IMG/VR virus record: IMGVR_UViG_3300013104_000028
Coordinates: 1 to 56,020 of that record
DNA: 56,020 nucleotides
Reading direction: 5' to 3' (one strand)
From: a virus
The translations under genes were made by a program, and so were the position numbers. Of this stretch, positions 7,081-14,677 are shown piece after piece; position 1 is the stretch's first letter, and every line of letters begins with the position of its first letter. The notes under the pieces were generated by a model. The model worked only from the letters and a program-made list of their open reading frames with translations, did no database searches and was not told where the DNA came from.

Positions 7081-7839
7081 ATGAATTTAAAATTCACCCG
7101 TCCAATAGCCTTCTTTGACATAGAAGCTACTGGATTAGATACAACAAAAGATAGAATTGTAGAACTTGCTATCTGCAAGCTTCACCCAGACTACACCAGA
7201 GAATCCTTCTCCTGGTTAATAAATCCAGAAATGCCTATCCCGGCAAAATCTTCAGAAATTCATGGGATTTTGGACGGAGATGTAGCTAATGAACCAACAT
7301 TTAAAGAATTAAGCGCTACAATATGGAGCATTTTAAATAACTGTGATTTCGGTGGTTTTAATAGTAATGCATATGATATCCCGATGCTTTATAATGAGTT
7401 TTTACGGGCGAATCTGATCATTGATTATTCAACCATTAAGTTTATTGATGCAGGAAATATATTTAAACGCAAGGAGCAAAGAACTTTGGCTGCGGCAGTT
7501 TTAAAATATTGTGGTTATCCTCTTGAAAATGCGCATAGCGCAGTTTCTGATATTGAAGCTACTGTTGATGTTTTCCTTAATCAGTTAAATGCATATCCTG
7601 ATCTGCCTAATGATGTAGGTGCGCTGGCTTTGTATTGCAATCATGATAAACCAGTTCTTGATCTATCCGGAAAGTTTACAACTGATCAAGACGGTGATAT
7701 CATCTTCAACTTCGGTCAGCACAAAGGCACGAAGGCAATCTATGACTTAGGTTACGTTTCGTGGATGTACAATAAGGATTTTGCGCCTGACACTAAGAGA
7801 ATTTGTGAAAGCCTTTTAGGTATAAATCAAAGTATTTAA
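7081..7839 (+). CDS. DnaQ-type 3'-5' exonuclease with ExoX-like C-terminal domain
   Basis: 252 aa. Residues 8-165 are a DEDDh exonuclease: Asp13 and Glu15 (FFDIEATG), Asp99 (NAYDIPML), His152 and Asp157 (AHSAVSD). The IHGI segment typical of DnaQ/ExoX is at 60-63. The C-terminal part (about 205-250, FNFGQHKGTKAIYDLGYVSW) is the small domain found at the end of exodeoxyribonuclease X and in DUF3820 proteins. It would trim single-stranded 3' ends during phage replication or recombination. All metal-binding residues are present. It follows the nuclease-translocase gene and has its own leader motif. Confidence 0.88.
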   Translation: MNLKFTRPIAFFDIEATGLDTTKDRIVELAICKLHPDYTRESFSWLINPEMPIPAKSSEIHGILDGDVANEPTFKELSATIWSILNNCDFGGFNSNAYDIPMLYNEFLRANLIIDYSTIKFIDAGNIFKRKEQRTLAAAVLKYCGYPLENAHSAVSDIEATVDVFLNQLNAYPDLPNDVGALALYCNHDKPVLDLSGKFTTDQDGDIIFNFGQHKGTKAIYDLGYVSWMYNKDFAPDTKRICESLLGINQSI

Positions 7840-7858
7840 TAGTTCAATTTTTAACCCT

Positions 7859-7901
7859 GGTGGAGCGTAAAAAGCTTTGGATCGGCGTCAGTCGCTCCAC
7901 C
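7859..7901 (+). promoter_or_regulatory. Structured 5' leader hairpin
   Basis: GGTGGAGCG (7859-7867) pairs perfectly with CGCTCCACC (7893-7901) around a 25-nt loop. It stands 2 nt before the leader motif of the next gene. No T run follows, so it is more likely an mRNA stability or translation-control element than a terminator. Confidence 0.55.
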
Positions 7902-7903
7902 TA

Positions 7904-7917
7904 AACATTTTAAAGCA
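7904..7917 (+). promoter_or_regulatory. Leader motif AACATTTTAAAGCA, copy 4
   Basis: Lies 2 nt before the ATG at 7920, directly after the hairpin at 7859-7901. Confidence 0.65.
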
Positions 7918-7919
7918 AC

Positions 7920-9434
7920 ATGTTTAACAAAGATTTTTATCCAACTCCTGCCAACATTATTGAACTAATGATTAATGGTGATGACTTAACCGGAAGAGTG
8001 GTTTTAGAACCTAGTTCAGGTAAAGGAGATATTATAGATATCCTGAATTCTAGGGGGGGCGAAGTTTTGTGCTGCGAATCTGACGAAAATCTTGCTAAAA
8101 TTTCCGCCAGTAAAGCACGATTCCTTAATTCAGATTTCCTGAAAGTACAATCTGATGAGATAAGTCATATTCATGCTATTTATATGAACCCGCCATTTAG
8201 TGCCGACGAAAAGCATATTTTACATGCTTGGAGTATTGCCCCATCTGGATGTCAAATCGTTGCACTGTGCAATCACAACACACTTTCAAACGATTATTCA
8301 AGGTCAAGAAAAGAACTACTTTCTATAATCAAAGATTATGGCAATAGCCAAAATTTAGGCGATGCATTCTCAGATAGCGAGAGACAAACGGGTGTAGATA
8401 TCGGCCTAATAAGATTATACAAACCCGTTTCCAACAGCTCATTTGGTGATTATTTCACCAGCGAAGATGATGACCCCGAAGCAAATCAAAGCGGCATAAT
8501 GAGTTATAATGCTGTCAGGGAAATCGTTCAACGATATGTGAATGCAGTTATGCTATATGATCAGGTGATAGAAAATGCCATAAAAATGAATTCTTTGATC
8601 GGTGAGGTTGCAGGATATAGTAAAGATTTAGTTTTCACCTGCACTCAGGATAAAAGGGAATTAACAAGAATCGAGTTTTCAAAAGAATTGCAGAAAAAAT
8701 CTTGGAACTGGATTTTCAACAAGTTGAACATGCAGAAGTACGCTACACGCGGATTACGGGAGGATATTAACAAGTTCGTTGAACAACAAGTAAAAGTTCC
8801 ATTCACAATGAAGAACATTTATAAGATGCTCGACCTAATTGTTGGTACACAATCTCAGAGAATGGATAAAGCACTATTAGAAGTTTTTGATAGGCTTACA
8901 ATGAGGTATCATGAAAACAGGTATGACATAGAGGGCTGGAAGACGAATAGCCATTATATGGTAAACCAGAAATTCATATTGGATAGCATTTGCTGGCAGG
9001 ACCAGAGGTGGTACAAAGGAGAATCAAAAATACAAGTTGATTATAGACTGGAAATCTTAGACGATCTAATGAAGGCGCTCTGTTACATTACCGGAGACCA
9101 ATACGAGGACAAAATCACCTTGTCACAAGCCATTAAGTACAATTACAAAGTTTCTCTTGACGGAATGGTTATCAGAGCTTATTTGAGTAGAAACGAAGCA
9201 GAAGCAAAAGTACAATATCTATTATCGAAGGGAAAAGAGGCAGTCATTATTCACGAAACTGATCATGTTTACGGTGAATGGTTCGACTGGACATATTTCG
9301 AATGCAAAGCATTTAAAAAAGGAACAATGCATTTCAAATTCAAACAGGAAAAAGTATGGGCATTGTTCAATCAGCACATAGGTAGAATCAAAGGTTTTCC
9401 TCTCCCAGAGAGTGTTTATAAGAAAGCATCATGA
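7920..9434 (+). CDS. DUF4942-type N6-adenine DNA methyltransferase
   Basis: 504 aa. Residues 1-180 are a class I methyltransferase: SAM-binding motif VVLEPSSGKGDI (28-39), acidic strand end CCESDE, and catalytic NPPF (90-93), so motif I precedes motif IV. The rest contains the WKTNSHYMVNQKFILDS and WYKGESKIQVDYRLEILDDL segments that I associate with the DUF4942 domain fused to phage methyltransferases. NPPF indicates N6-adenine methylation. There is no cognate nuclease next to it, so it is an orphan enzyme, perhaps protecting phage DNA from host restriction. Stop and next start overlap (ATGA). Confidence 0.8.
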   Translation: MFNKDFYPTPANIIELMINGDDLTGRVVLEPSSGKGDIIDILNSRGGEVLCCESDENLAKISASKARFLNSDFLKVQSDEISHIHAIYMNPPFSADEKHILHAWSIAPSGCQIVALCNHNTLSNDYSRSRKELLSIIKDYGNSQNLGDAFSDSERQTGVDIGLIRLYKPVSNSSFGDYFTSEDDDPEANQSGIMSYNAVREIVQRYVNAVMLYDQVIENAIKMNSLIGEVAGYSKDLVFTCTQDKRELTRIEFSKELQKKSWNWIFNKLNMQKYATRGLREDINKFVEQQVKVPFTMKNIYKMLDLIVGTQSQRMDKALLEVFDRLTMRYHENRYDIEGWKTNSHYMVNQKFILDSICWQDQRWYKGESKIQVDYRLEILDDLMKALCYITGDQYEDKITLSQAIKYNYKVSLDGMVIRAYLSRNEAEAKVQYLLSKGKEAVIIHETDHVYGEWFDWTYFECKAFKKGTMHFKFKQEKVWALFNQHIGRIKGFPLPESVYKKAS

Positions 9435-10219
9435 TCACTGCGACAAACGAAGATAACCTTTTAATGATGTCGAGGTATCAAGATAAACATTTTGATTTAG
9501 CAATAGTTGATCCAGAGTACGGAATCGGAGAAGCGGGTAAGAACCATAAATCGAGAAATACTTTAGTTAGGCAATCAGGAGGACAGATGAGAAGATGCCC
9601 TTCGAGCCAATATACTCGTAAAGATTGGGATAATAAACCTGCAGGACGTGAGTATTTTATAGAATTAAAACGAGTTTCAGTAGAGCAGGTGATATTTGGT
9701 GCAAACTATTTTGAATTTATTATGCCTGTTTGCAAACCTCCTCGAAGAAATGAGTTTGCTCAGTTCCTAATAGATCACCCGTTTGGTTTTATAATTTGGG
9801 ATAAAGTTAATGGTAACTCGGATTTTAGTGATTGTGAGGTGATCTATACTTCATTCAATTTTAAATCCTTTGTAATACCATACATGTGGGCGGGCATGAT
9901 GCAGGGAGTTAGTATAGCCAGGGGTACTGTAATGCAGGGCAATAAAAGACTTAACGAAAAACGTATTCATCCCACTCAAAAACCAGTTATGCTATACAAA
10001 TGGCTATTGATCCAATGCATTCAGAAATGGATTATGATTTCTCAAAAAGCCATTAAGGTCCTTGATACTAACAGAGGGTCTGGAAGCTTAGATATTGCTT
10101 GTTATGATTTGGGGATTGATTTAACCACCTGTGAATCCGATGCTGAATATTTTGATTTAGCCAACAAGAGGTTGGAACAAAACACAAGGCAGCAATCACT
10201 GTTTAAAAATGTAATATGA
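9431..10219 (+). CDS. DNA methyltransferase, beta-type order, with DPEY in place of DPPY
   Basis: 262 aa. Motif IV, normally (D/N)PPY, reads DPEY (27-30; AIVDPEYGIGEAG). Motif I is near the C-terminus (VLDTNRGSGS, 210-219), followed by the acidic TTCESDAEYFDLANKR helix. The order IV-I is that of beta-type DNA methyltransferases, which act on adenine or N4 of cytosine. HPTQKPVMLY (about 180-190) is the conserved segment before motif I in these enzymes. Glu replacing the second Pro of DPPY is odd and may alter or lower activity. It overlaps the preceding methyltransferase gene, so the two are co-translated; together they may modify phage DNA. Confidence 0.8.
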   Translation: MITATNEDNLLMMSRYQDKHFDLAIVDPEYGIGEAGKNHKSRNTLVRQSGGQMRRCPSSQYTRKDWDNKPAGREYFIELKRVSVEQVIFGANYFEFIMPVCKPPRRNEFAQFLIDHPFGFIIWDKVNGNSDFSDCEVIYTSFNFKSFVIPYMWAGMMQGVSIARGTVMQGNKRLNEKRIHPTQKPVMLYKWLLIQCIQKWIMISQKAIKVLDTNRGSGSLDIACYDLGIDLTTCESDAEYFDLANKRLEQNTRQQSLFKNVI

Positions 10220-10312
10220 AAACAGTAAATAGTCTATCTGGTGGCAATGTATGAGATTATGAAACTTGGTCAGTCATGTGATTCAGGAGGGTGTACAGAT
10301 TAAATTAATATT

Positions 10313-10531
10313 ATGAAACAAGGAGATGTAGTTAAGCTGATACCAGGTATTAGCACAATGGACAGGGAGTCAAGATCGGCTTCCTATCAAGAAAGATTGA
10401 ATGAGACGGTAAGATCGTTAACAGAAGAAGTGACCATCTTAAACCTACTTAATTCAACCGGAAACGCAAAAGTCAGGGACCAAAAGGGTATAACTTTCTT
10501 TTGCAATCCAAACGATCTACAAATCATTTAA
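10313..10531 (+). CDS. Small protein, unknown
   Basis: 72 aa, MKQGDVVKLIPGISTMDR... A basic N-terminus is followed by a helical middle and a short beta-like end (GITFFCNPNDLQII). The spacing of GDVVKLIPG and the late hydrophobic strand resemble small SH3-like folds, but I cannot name a family. It lies 93 bp after the methyltransferase gene, just before the promoter region of the replication operon. Confidence 0.55.
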   Translation: MKQGDVVKLIPGISTMDRESRSASYQERLNETVRSLTEEVTILNLLNSTGNAKVRDQKGITFFCNPNDLQII

Positions 10532-10553
10532 AAACTATTTGTTGAAAATAAAG

Positions 10554-10579
10554 ATTACAAAATAGTAATCAAAAGTAAT
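10554..10579 (+). promoter_or_regulatory. Element ATTAC-N6-GTAAT-N5-GTAAT, site 1
   Basis: ATTAC 10554-10558, GTAAT 10565-10569, GTAAT 10575-10579. It stands before the replication initiator gene (ATG 10607), and a weak -7 box (TATTTTAG, 10587-10594) follows it. One of five such sites. Confidence 0.6.
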
Positions 10580-10606
10580 CTTTTCTTATTTTAGCCATCC
10601 GTTTCT

Positions 10607-11473
10607 ATGAACTATATTGACCTTTTAAACCACTTCTGGAAGATAAATAAAGAGTTCTCATTCACTCCGAATGAAAAGGCTGTTTATTTTGCCCTGCTTT
10701 ATAAGTGGAACGATCTGCATAGGAAGAATCCGTTTAATTATAGCAATGATCATTTGACAGGAGATTCAGGCATGAGTGTGAATGCTATGAAGAAATGCAG
10801 GGACGTGTTGCGTAGCAATGGTTTAATCGATTATAATTCGGGAGATGGCCGTAAAATCAATACTGTTTACGTGATAAATAACTCTTTAAAAGGTGTCACC
10901 TATAGACACCTTTTAACAGATCATAAGGTGGTCTCTGATGACACCTTTATTAATGAAAAGGTGTCAAATAAGCTATCACCAAATGACACCTTATTAGAAA
11001 AAAAGGTATCACCAGATGACGACTACATAAGTAAACTTATAGAGGAAAGGATTCCGAGTATAGATGATGAGGTGAGAGAGGAGAAAGAAGAGGGAATTCA
11101 CTCACAAAAAAATCCAATTCCACTTGGTACTTCTTCGGTTTATTCTACAATGGATGACGTCGAATTTATTTGCTTAAACCAAAGCCAAATTTGGCATGAA
11201 AGCATGATGAAAAAATTCGGGATAAAAGATCAGGAAATAATAAAAAAATGGATTGGAGATTTCTTTTTCGAACAAAGGGCAGCAGGACAAGATAAGCGGG
11301 AAATGTTCGAAGCCAGAAAACACTGCTATAGCTGGATTAATATTCAGGTAGAAAATCAAAAAGAAAAAAGTTCCGGCCAAAAAGAAAAAGTATTTCAGAA
11401 CCAAACCATACCATCCAAAGGTGTAGATGCAGCAATGGAGTGGGCCGGAGTAGAAAGGAGGAAAAATGTCTAA
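10607..11473 (+). CDS. Replication initiator-like protein (DnaD/helix-turn-helix type)
   Basis: 288 aa. The N-terminal 80 residues form a winged helix as in phage DnaD/RepA-type initiators: FTPNEKAVYFALLYKWNDLH, then SVNAMKKCRDVLRSNGLIDY and the GDGRKINTVYVI wing. Residues 95-160 are a hydrophilic linker with repeated units (DDTFINEKVS, NDTLLEKKVS). The C-terminal part (about 190-250: MMKKFGIKDQEIIKKWIGDF...HCYSWINIQ) resembles the helical domain that loads helicase in DnaD-like proteins. The linker DNA is an iteron array, so this gene probably contains the phage origin, as lambda O does. It overlaps the next gene by 8 bp. Confidence 0.72.
   Translation: MNYIDLLNHFWKINKEFSFTPNEKAVYFALLYKWNDLHRKNPFNYSNDHLTGDSGMSVNAMKKCRDVLRSNGLIDYNSGDGRKINTVYVINNSLKGVTYRHLLTDHKVVSDDTFINEKVSNKLSPNDTLLEKKVSPDDDYISKLIEERIPSIDDEVREEKEEGIHSQKNPIPLGTSSVYSTMDDVEFICLNQSQIWHESMMKKFGIKDQEIIKKWIGDFFFEQRAAGQDKREMFEARKHCYSWINIQVENQKEKSSGQKEKVFQNQTIPSKGVDAAMEWAGVERRKNV
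10888..11010. repeat. Iteron cluster, probable phage replication origin
   Basis: Repeats of AAAGGTGTC alternate in orientation: AAAAGGTGTC 10888-10897, GACACCTTTT 10905-10914, GACACCTTT 10940-10948, AAAGGTGTC 10957-10965, GACACCTT 10985-10992 and AAGGTATC 11003-11010 (one mismatch). They form three successive inverted pairs with 7-, 8- and 10-nt spacers. The array lies inside the initiator gene, where it encodes the hydrophilic linker. This layout matches origins located within the initiator genes of lambdoid phages. Confidence 0.65.
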
Positions 11474-12377
11474 AGAAATTACAGAAATAATTGTCAATTA
11501 TACAGAGAATAATCAATCATTGATGAGAAACGGCCAGGAGTTAGAAATTCCTGAGCTCCCGTCGGTAAACAATCCATTAACAGTTCCATCGATTAAGCAT
11601 AATTCTGATGATGACATCTTTGCAATAATCCTGATGTCGCTGGCAACTTCTTACACTGACTTAAGCTGGAAACAGCCATCAAAAAAAGATAAGGAATATA
11701 TGGCCAATAAACTTGCGGATAGCATTCCATCTAAATTTCCATCAATCAGACTGCATGAAATTCCAGAAGCATTTGCAAACGGTATACGTGGGAAATATGG
11801 TGAATTTATGGGGCTAGGGGTAGTAAGTTTCGAAAATTTTATTGAAGCTCATCTGGCATCAGAAAAACGAGAACAGTTCGCGAAAGAAGTTTTAATGATA
11901 CCAGAAAGGATAGAGCCAGATATCAATACAAAGTTTACAACAGCCAAAAATAACGCCTTAAAAGCATTCCAAAGTAAGAAAATTGGAAGCGATATTTCAT
12001 TGGTTGCCTTGGTAGTTTACACTTTTTTGGACCGCTTAAAATTGATTCAGTATTCCGCTAAAAGAAAATGGGATTTTGTTGATCTGGCGAAGGAAATTTT
12101 AATCAAAGGATTTACTCATCAGCTTTCTGTAACGATTAACAAACAAGATCGATTCAGGATAAGAAGGGATATCGAGAACGTGAAAGACGGATCAGCTGTT
12201 CAGTTGATTCTAAATACATCCAAGAGAGTGGCACTATACCAATACTTCGACGACCTGGCCTTGTCGGGTATCAACCTTGACGAACTGATAGATAGCAAGC
12301 AGTACTTGTTTAACGAAACCGAACCAATTAATAGTAATACTGAAAATACCGAACGATATGGAAGCGAACAAATTTAG
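11466..12377 (+). CDS. Replication-associated protein, unknown (possible helicase loader)
   Basis: 303 aa, soluble, with no Walker motif or cysteine cluster. The N-terminus (1-45) is low in structure. The middle (about 65-150) is helical, with SWKQPSKKDKEYMANKLAD and LHEIPEAFANGIRGKYGEFMGLG. Similar helical patterns occur in phage proteins encoded beside DnaD-like initiators. It starts inside the initiator gene and ends overlapping the RuvC-like gene by 20 bp, so all three form one operon. A role in primosome assembly is inferred from position. Confidence 0.6.
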   Translation: MSKEITEIIVNYTENNQSLMRNGQELEIPELPSVNNPLTVPSIKHNSDDDIFAIILMSLATSYTDLSWKQPSKKDKEYMANKLADSIPSKFPSIRLHEIPEAFANGIRGKYGEFMGLGVVSFENFIEAHLASEKREQFAKEVLMIPERIEPDINTKFTTAKNNALKAFQSKKIGSDISLVALVVYTFLDRLKLIQYSAKRKWDFVDLAKEILIKGFTHQLSVTINKQDRFRIRRDIENVKDGSAVQLILNTSKRVALYQYFDDLALSGINLDELIDSKQYLFNETEPINSNTENTERYGSEQI

Positions 12378-12849
12378 TGAGAGAGAACAAGGGAGAGGGT
12401 TAGTGCATAGAATTTCATTACCCAAGTTAGCGTATGTTATCGGAATCGATCCTGGTACAAAGACCGGGGTGGCTTTCTATTGTAAGCTTTCCAAAAAACT
12501 GATAATTGTGGCCACTATGAAAATCCATGAAGCATTCGATGCAGTCAGGAAAGTTAATCAATCCTCCAAAGAGCATGATGTTAAAATCTTTGTTCGTATA
12601 GAAGATGCTCGTAAGCGTAAACGCTATGGTGCCAATTCGAATGCAAAAGTTCAGGGAGCCGGAGCGATTAAAATCCAGTGTAAGCAATGGGAGGAGTTTT
12701 TGATCAGTGAAGGAATATCTTACCAGCTGGTCGCACCTCAATCAATCAGGACTAAGGTTGATGCAGTCCAGTTTAAAAAAATTACTGGATGGGAAGGAAG
12801 GACTTCAAATCATGGCAGGGATGCAGGCATGCTGGTTTTCGGCCTTTAA
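12358..12849 (+). CDS. RuvC-like Holliday junction resolvase
   Basis: 163 aa. An RNase H-fold nuclease with VIGIDPGTKTGVAFY (Asp31), VRIEDARK (Glu82) and NHGRDAGML (His152, Asp155), the acidic set of RuvC-family resolvases; the loop with GANSNAKVQGAGAI fits the family. The length is close to RuvC (about 170). It would cut branched intermediates of phage recombination and replication before packaging. The first 24 residues before the beta strand are extra, so a GTG start at 12403 is possible. Last gene of the replication operon. Confidence 0.82.
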   Translation: MEANKFSEREQGRGLVHRISLPKLAYVIGIDPGTKTGVAFYCKLSKKLIIVATMKIHEAFDAVRKVNQSSKEHDVKIFVRIEDARKRKRYGANSNAKVQGAGAIKIQCKQWEEFLISEGISYQLVAPQSIRTKVDAVQFKKITGWEGRTSNHGRDAGMLVFGL

Positions 12850-12890
12850 TGATTAACACACTAGGATAAAAAATATATTAATTACACAAT

Positions 12891-12915
12891 AAAGTAGATA
12901 CTTTATTTAGATTTG
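12891..12915 (+). promoter_or_regulatory. Probable promoter and operator of the defence-like module
   Basis: TAGATTTG (12908-12915) matches the -7 box, 11 nt before the ATG at 12927. An inverted repeat AAAGTA-GA-TACTTT (12891-12904) sits where the -33/-7 spacer would be. No clear -33 TTTG is present, so a regulator may be needed. Confidence 0.5.
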
Positions 12916-12926
12916 ACCAAATTAAA

Positions 12927-13862
12927 ATGACGGAACAATACACAACAGACCTCGGTGCTTATTTTTTAGGTAGCATAGACGATATTATTGACAATGATAG
13001 ATTAAGCCATTTGGAAGGTAGGATTAAATTAATTTTTACCTCGCCTCCATTTCCTTTAGCAAGGCCAAAAAAATACGGCAATTTGGAAGGTTTAGAATAT
13101 CTTGAATGGATCGGAAAGATTTCAAAATACTTGAAGAAACTTTTGACACCAGATGGCTCCATAGTACTTGAAATTGGTAATTCTTGGGTTAAAGGAGTTC
13201 CTGAAATGTCAACGCTGCCGTTAAAGTCGCTTATTCACTTTCAAGAGGAAGGTGATTATAAACTTTGTCAACAATTTATCTGGAATAATCCTGCAAAACT
13301 GCCTAGTCCAGCACAATGGGTTAATGTGAAAAGAATTAGAGTAAAGGATTCATTTACTAATATTTGGTGGATGGCTAATTCTCATTATCCTGAGGCTAAT
13401 AATAAAAACATTTTAAAAGAATATAGTGTCTCAATGAAGAAGCTATTAAAAGCCCAAAAATATAATTCTGGACCTCGACCATCTGAACATGTTATAGGTG
13501 AAAAGTCATTTCTAACCGATCACTCTGGAGCAATCCCATCTAATGTTTTGTCAATGTCTAACACATCATCAGAAGATGGATATGTAAAGTATTGCAAATC
13601 TATTGGAGTGAAAGCTCATCCAGCACGGATGCCTGCAGACTTAGTTCAGTTCTTCGTGGAATTTTTAACTAAGGAGGGTGATTTAGTTTTAGACCCTTTT
13701 GGTGGAAGCAATACTACCGGGCTTGTCGCTGAAAAATTAAATCGGAGTTGGATTGCAATTGATAGAGAAGTAGACTATATTCGAGGGTCCGAAGGAAGAT
13801 TCCCAAAGGAAATAAACATGCTCTCTAATAATGGCCAAAATATTAATACAGGAAACGCATAG
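12927..13862 (+). CDS. DNA methyltransferase of a restriction-like module (SPPF type)
   Basis: 311 aa. Motif IV is TSPPF (Ser39-Phe42) and motif I near the C-terminus is LDPFGGSNTTG (from Asp256), followed by the SWIAIDRE strand. The order IV then I with SPP(F/Y) is that of beta-type methyltransferases, many of which make N4-methylcytosine. KAHPARMP (about 230) is the usual pre-motif-I segment. It overlaps the following nuclease gene by 32 bp, which itself ends 4 nt before an ATPase gene. This points to a modification subunit for a restriction system. Confidence 0.85.
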   Translation: MTEQYTTDLGAYFLGSIDDIIDNDRLSHLEGRIKLIFTSPPFPLARPKKYGNLEGLEYLEWIGKISKYLKKLLTPDGSIVLEIGNSWVKGVPEMSTLPLKSLIHFQEEGDYKLCQQFIWNNPAKLPSPAQWVNVKRIRVKDSFTNIWWMANSHYPEANNKNILKEYSVSMKKLLKAQKYNSGPRPSEHVIGEKSFLTDHSGAIPSNVLSMSNTSSEDGYVKYCKSIGVKAHPARMPADLVQFFVEFLTKEGDLVLDPFGGSNTTGLVAEKLNRSWIAIDREVDYIRGSEGRFPKEINMLSNNGQNINTGNA

Positions 13863-14673
13863 CTCCTACTGGTTTGAAAGACTTTCAGCTATTTCCTATT
13901 ATACGGAAACAGAGTTTGAGACGAGATTAATAAATAGCTCTTCATCTCTATTTGCTAATTATTATGTTGTTCCATTCAAAAAGACGATTGCACTTGCTAC
14001 AAATTCTGAGGATACGACCACTCCTGATTTAGTATTCATTAAAAAAGACTATTCGTCTTGGATACTGGTAGAAGTTGAATTGAAAGGCCATCCACTTGAC
14101 CATGTGACCGGCCAAGTAAAGGTGATGTTAAAGCCATCTTATAACAAAACCGATATCATAGAATATATAATTAAACAAAATGGTCATGTACTTGATCCAC
14201 CAAATTTTGTTTTCGATAAACAAAAGCTCACCGACTTGATTTCGAATTTTAAAGCCGAAGTAATGGTAATTGTTGACGAGACCAAGGAAGCTTGGAGTGA
14301 ACCATTTAGGAAGTTGAAAGTACATCTATGTGTTGTACAAATGTACAAGAATGCTGATACTGAAGTCATATTGCGCATAAAGGGGCGATTTCCCCAAATA
14401 CACACTGGCGCGGTTTACTGTCGGTTAGCTAAACGGGATATTCCGAACGGTATTGAAATTATAAATGATCATGAATTATTAAATGATCTGAATACAGACG
14501 ATCAAATTGAAATCTATGTTAATGACCGTTTAACTAGGTGGACTGCAATGCGGACAAAGGCTAAAAAATTATATTTAAAATGTGCAGGTCCCATTTTTCC
14601 TTTAGAGCCAAAAAGAGATTTTGTCATCAAATTTGATGAATCTAAACAAGTATATTTATTTGAAAAAAACTAA
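13831..14673 (+). CDS. PD-(D/E)XK-type nuclease of the restriction-like module
   Basis: 280 aa. The first third has a PD-(D/E)XK core: TEFETRL helix (Glu28), TPDLVFI (Asp66), ILVEVELK (Glu83, Lys85), then HVTGQVKVML with Gln95. The rest (about 135-280) has alternating strands, with MVIVDETKEAWSEPFRKLK and KRDFVIKFDESKQVYLF, and may be a DNA-recognition or scaffold domain. I cannot name it beyond the nuclease fold. The gene starts inside the methyltransferase gene and is followed 4 nt later by the MORC-like ATPase gene, so it is likely the cutting component of a three-gene system. Confidence 0.7.
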   Translation: MAKILIQETHSSYWFERLSAISYYTETEFETRLINSSSSLFANYYVVPFKKTIALATNSEDTTTPDLVFIKKDYSSWILVEVELKGHPLDHVTGQVKVMLKPSYNKTDIIEYIIKQNGHVLDPPNFVFDKQKLTDLISNFKAEVMVIVDETKEAWSEPFRKLKVHLCVVQMYKNADTEVILRIKGRFPQIHTGAVYCRLAKRDIPNGIEIINDHELLNDLNTDDQIEIYVNDRLTRWTAMRTKAKKLYLKCAGPIFPLEPKRDFVIKFDESKQVYLFEKN

Positions 14674-14677
14674 TGTC

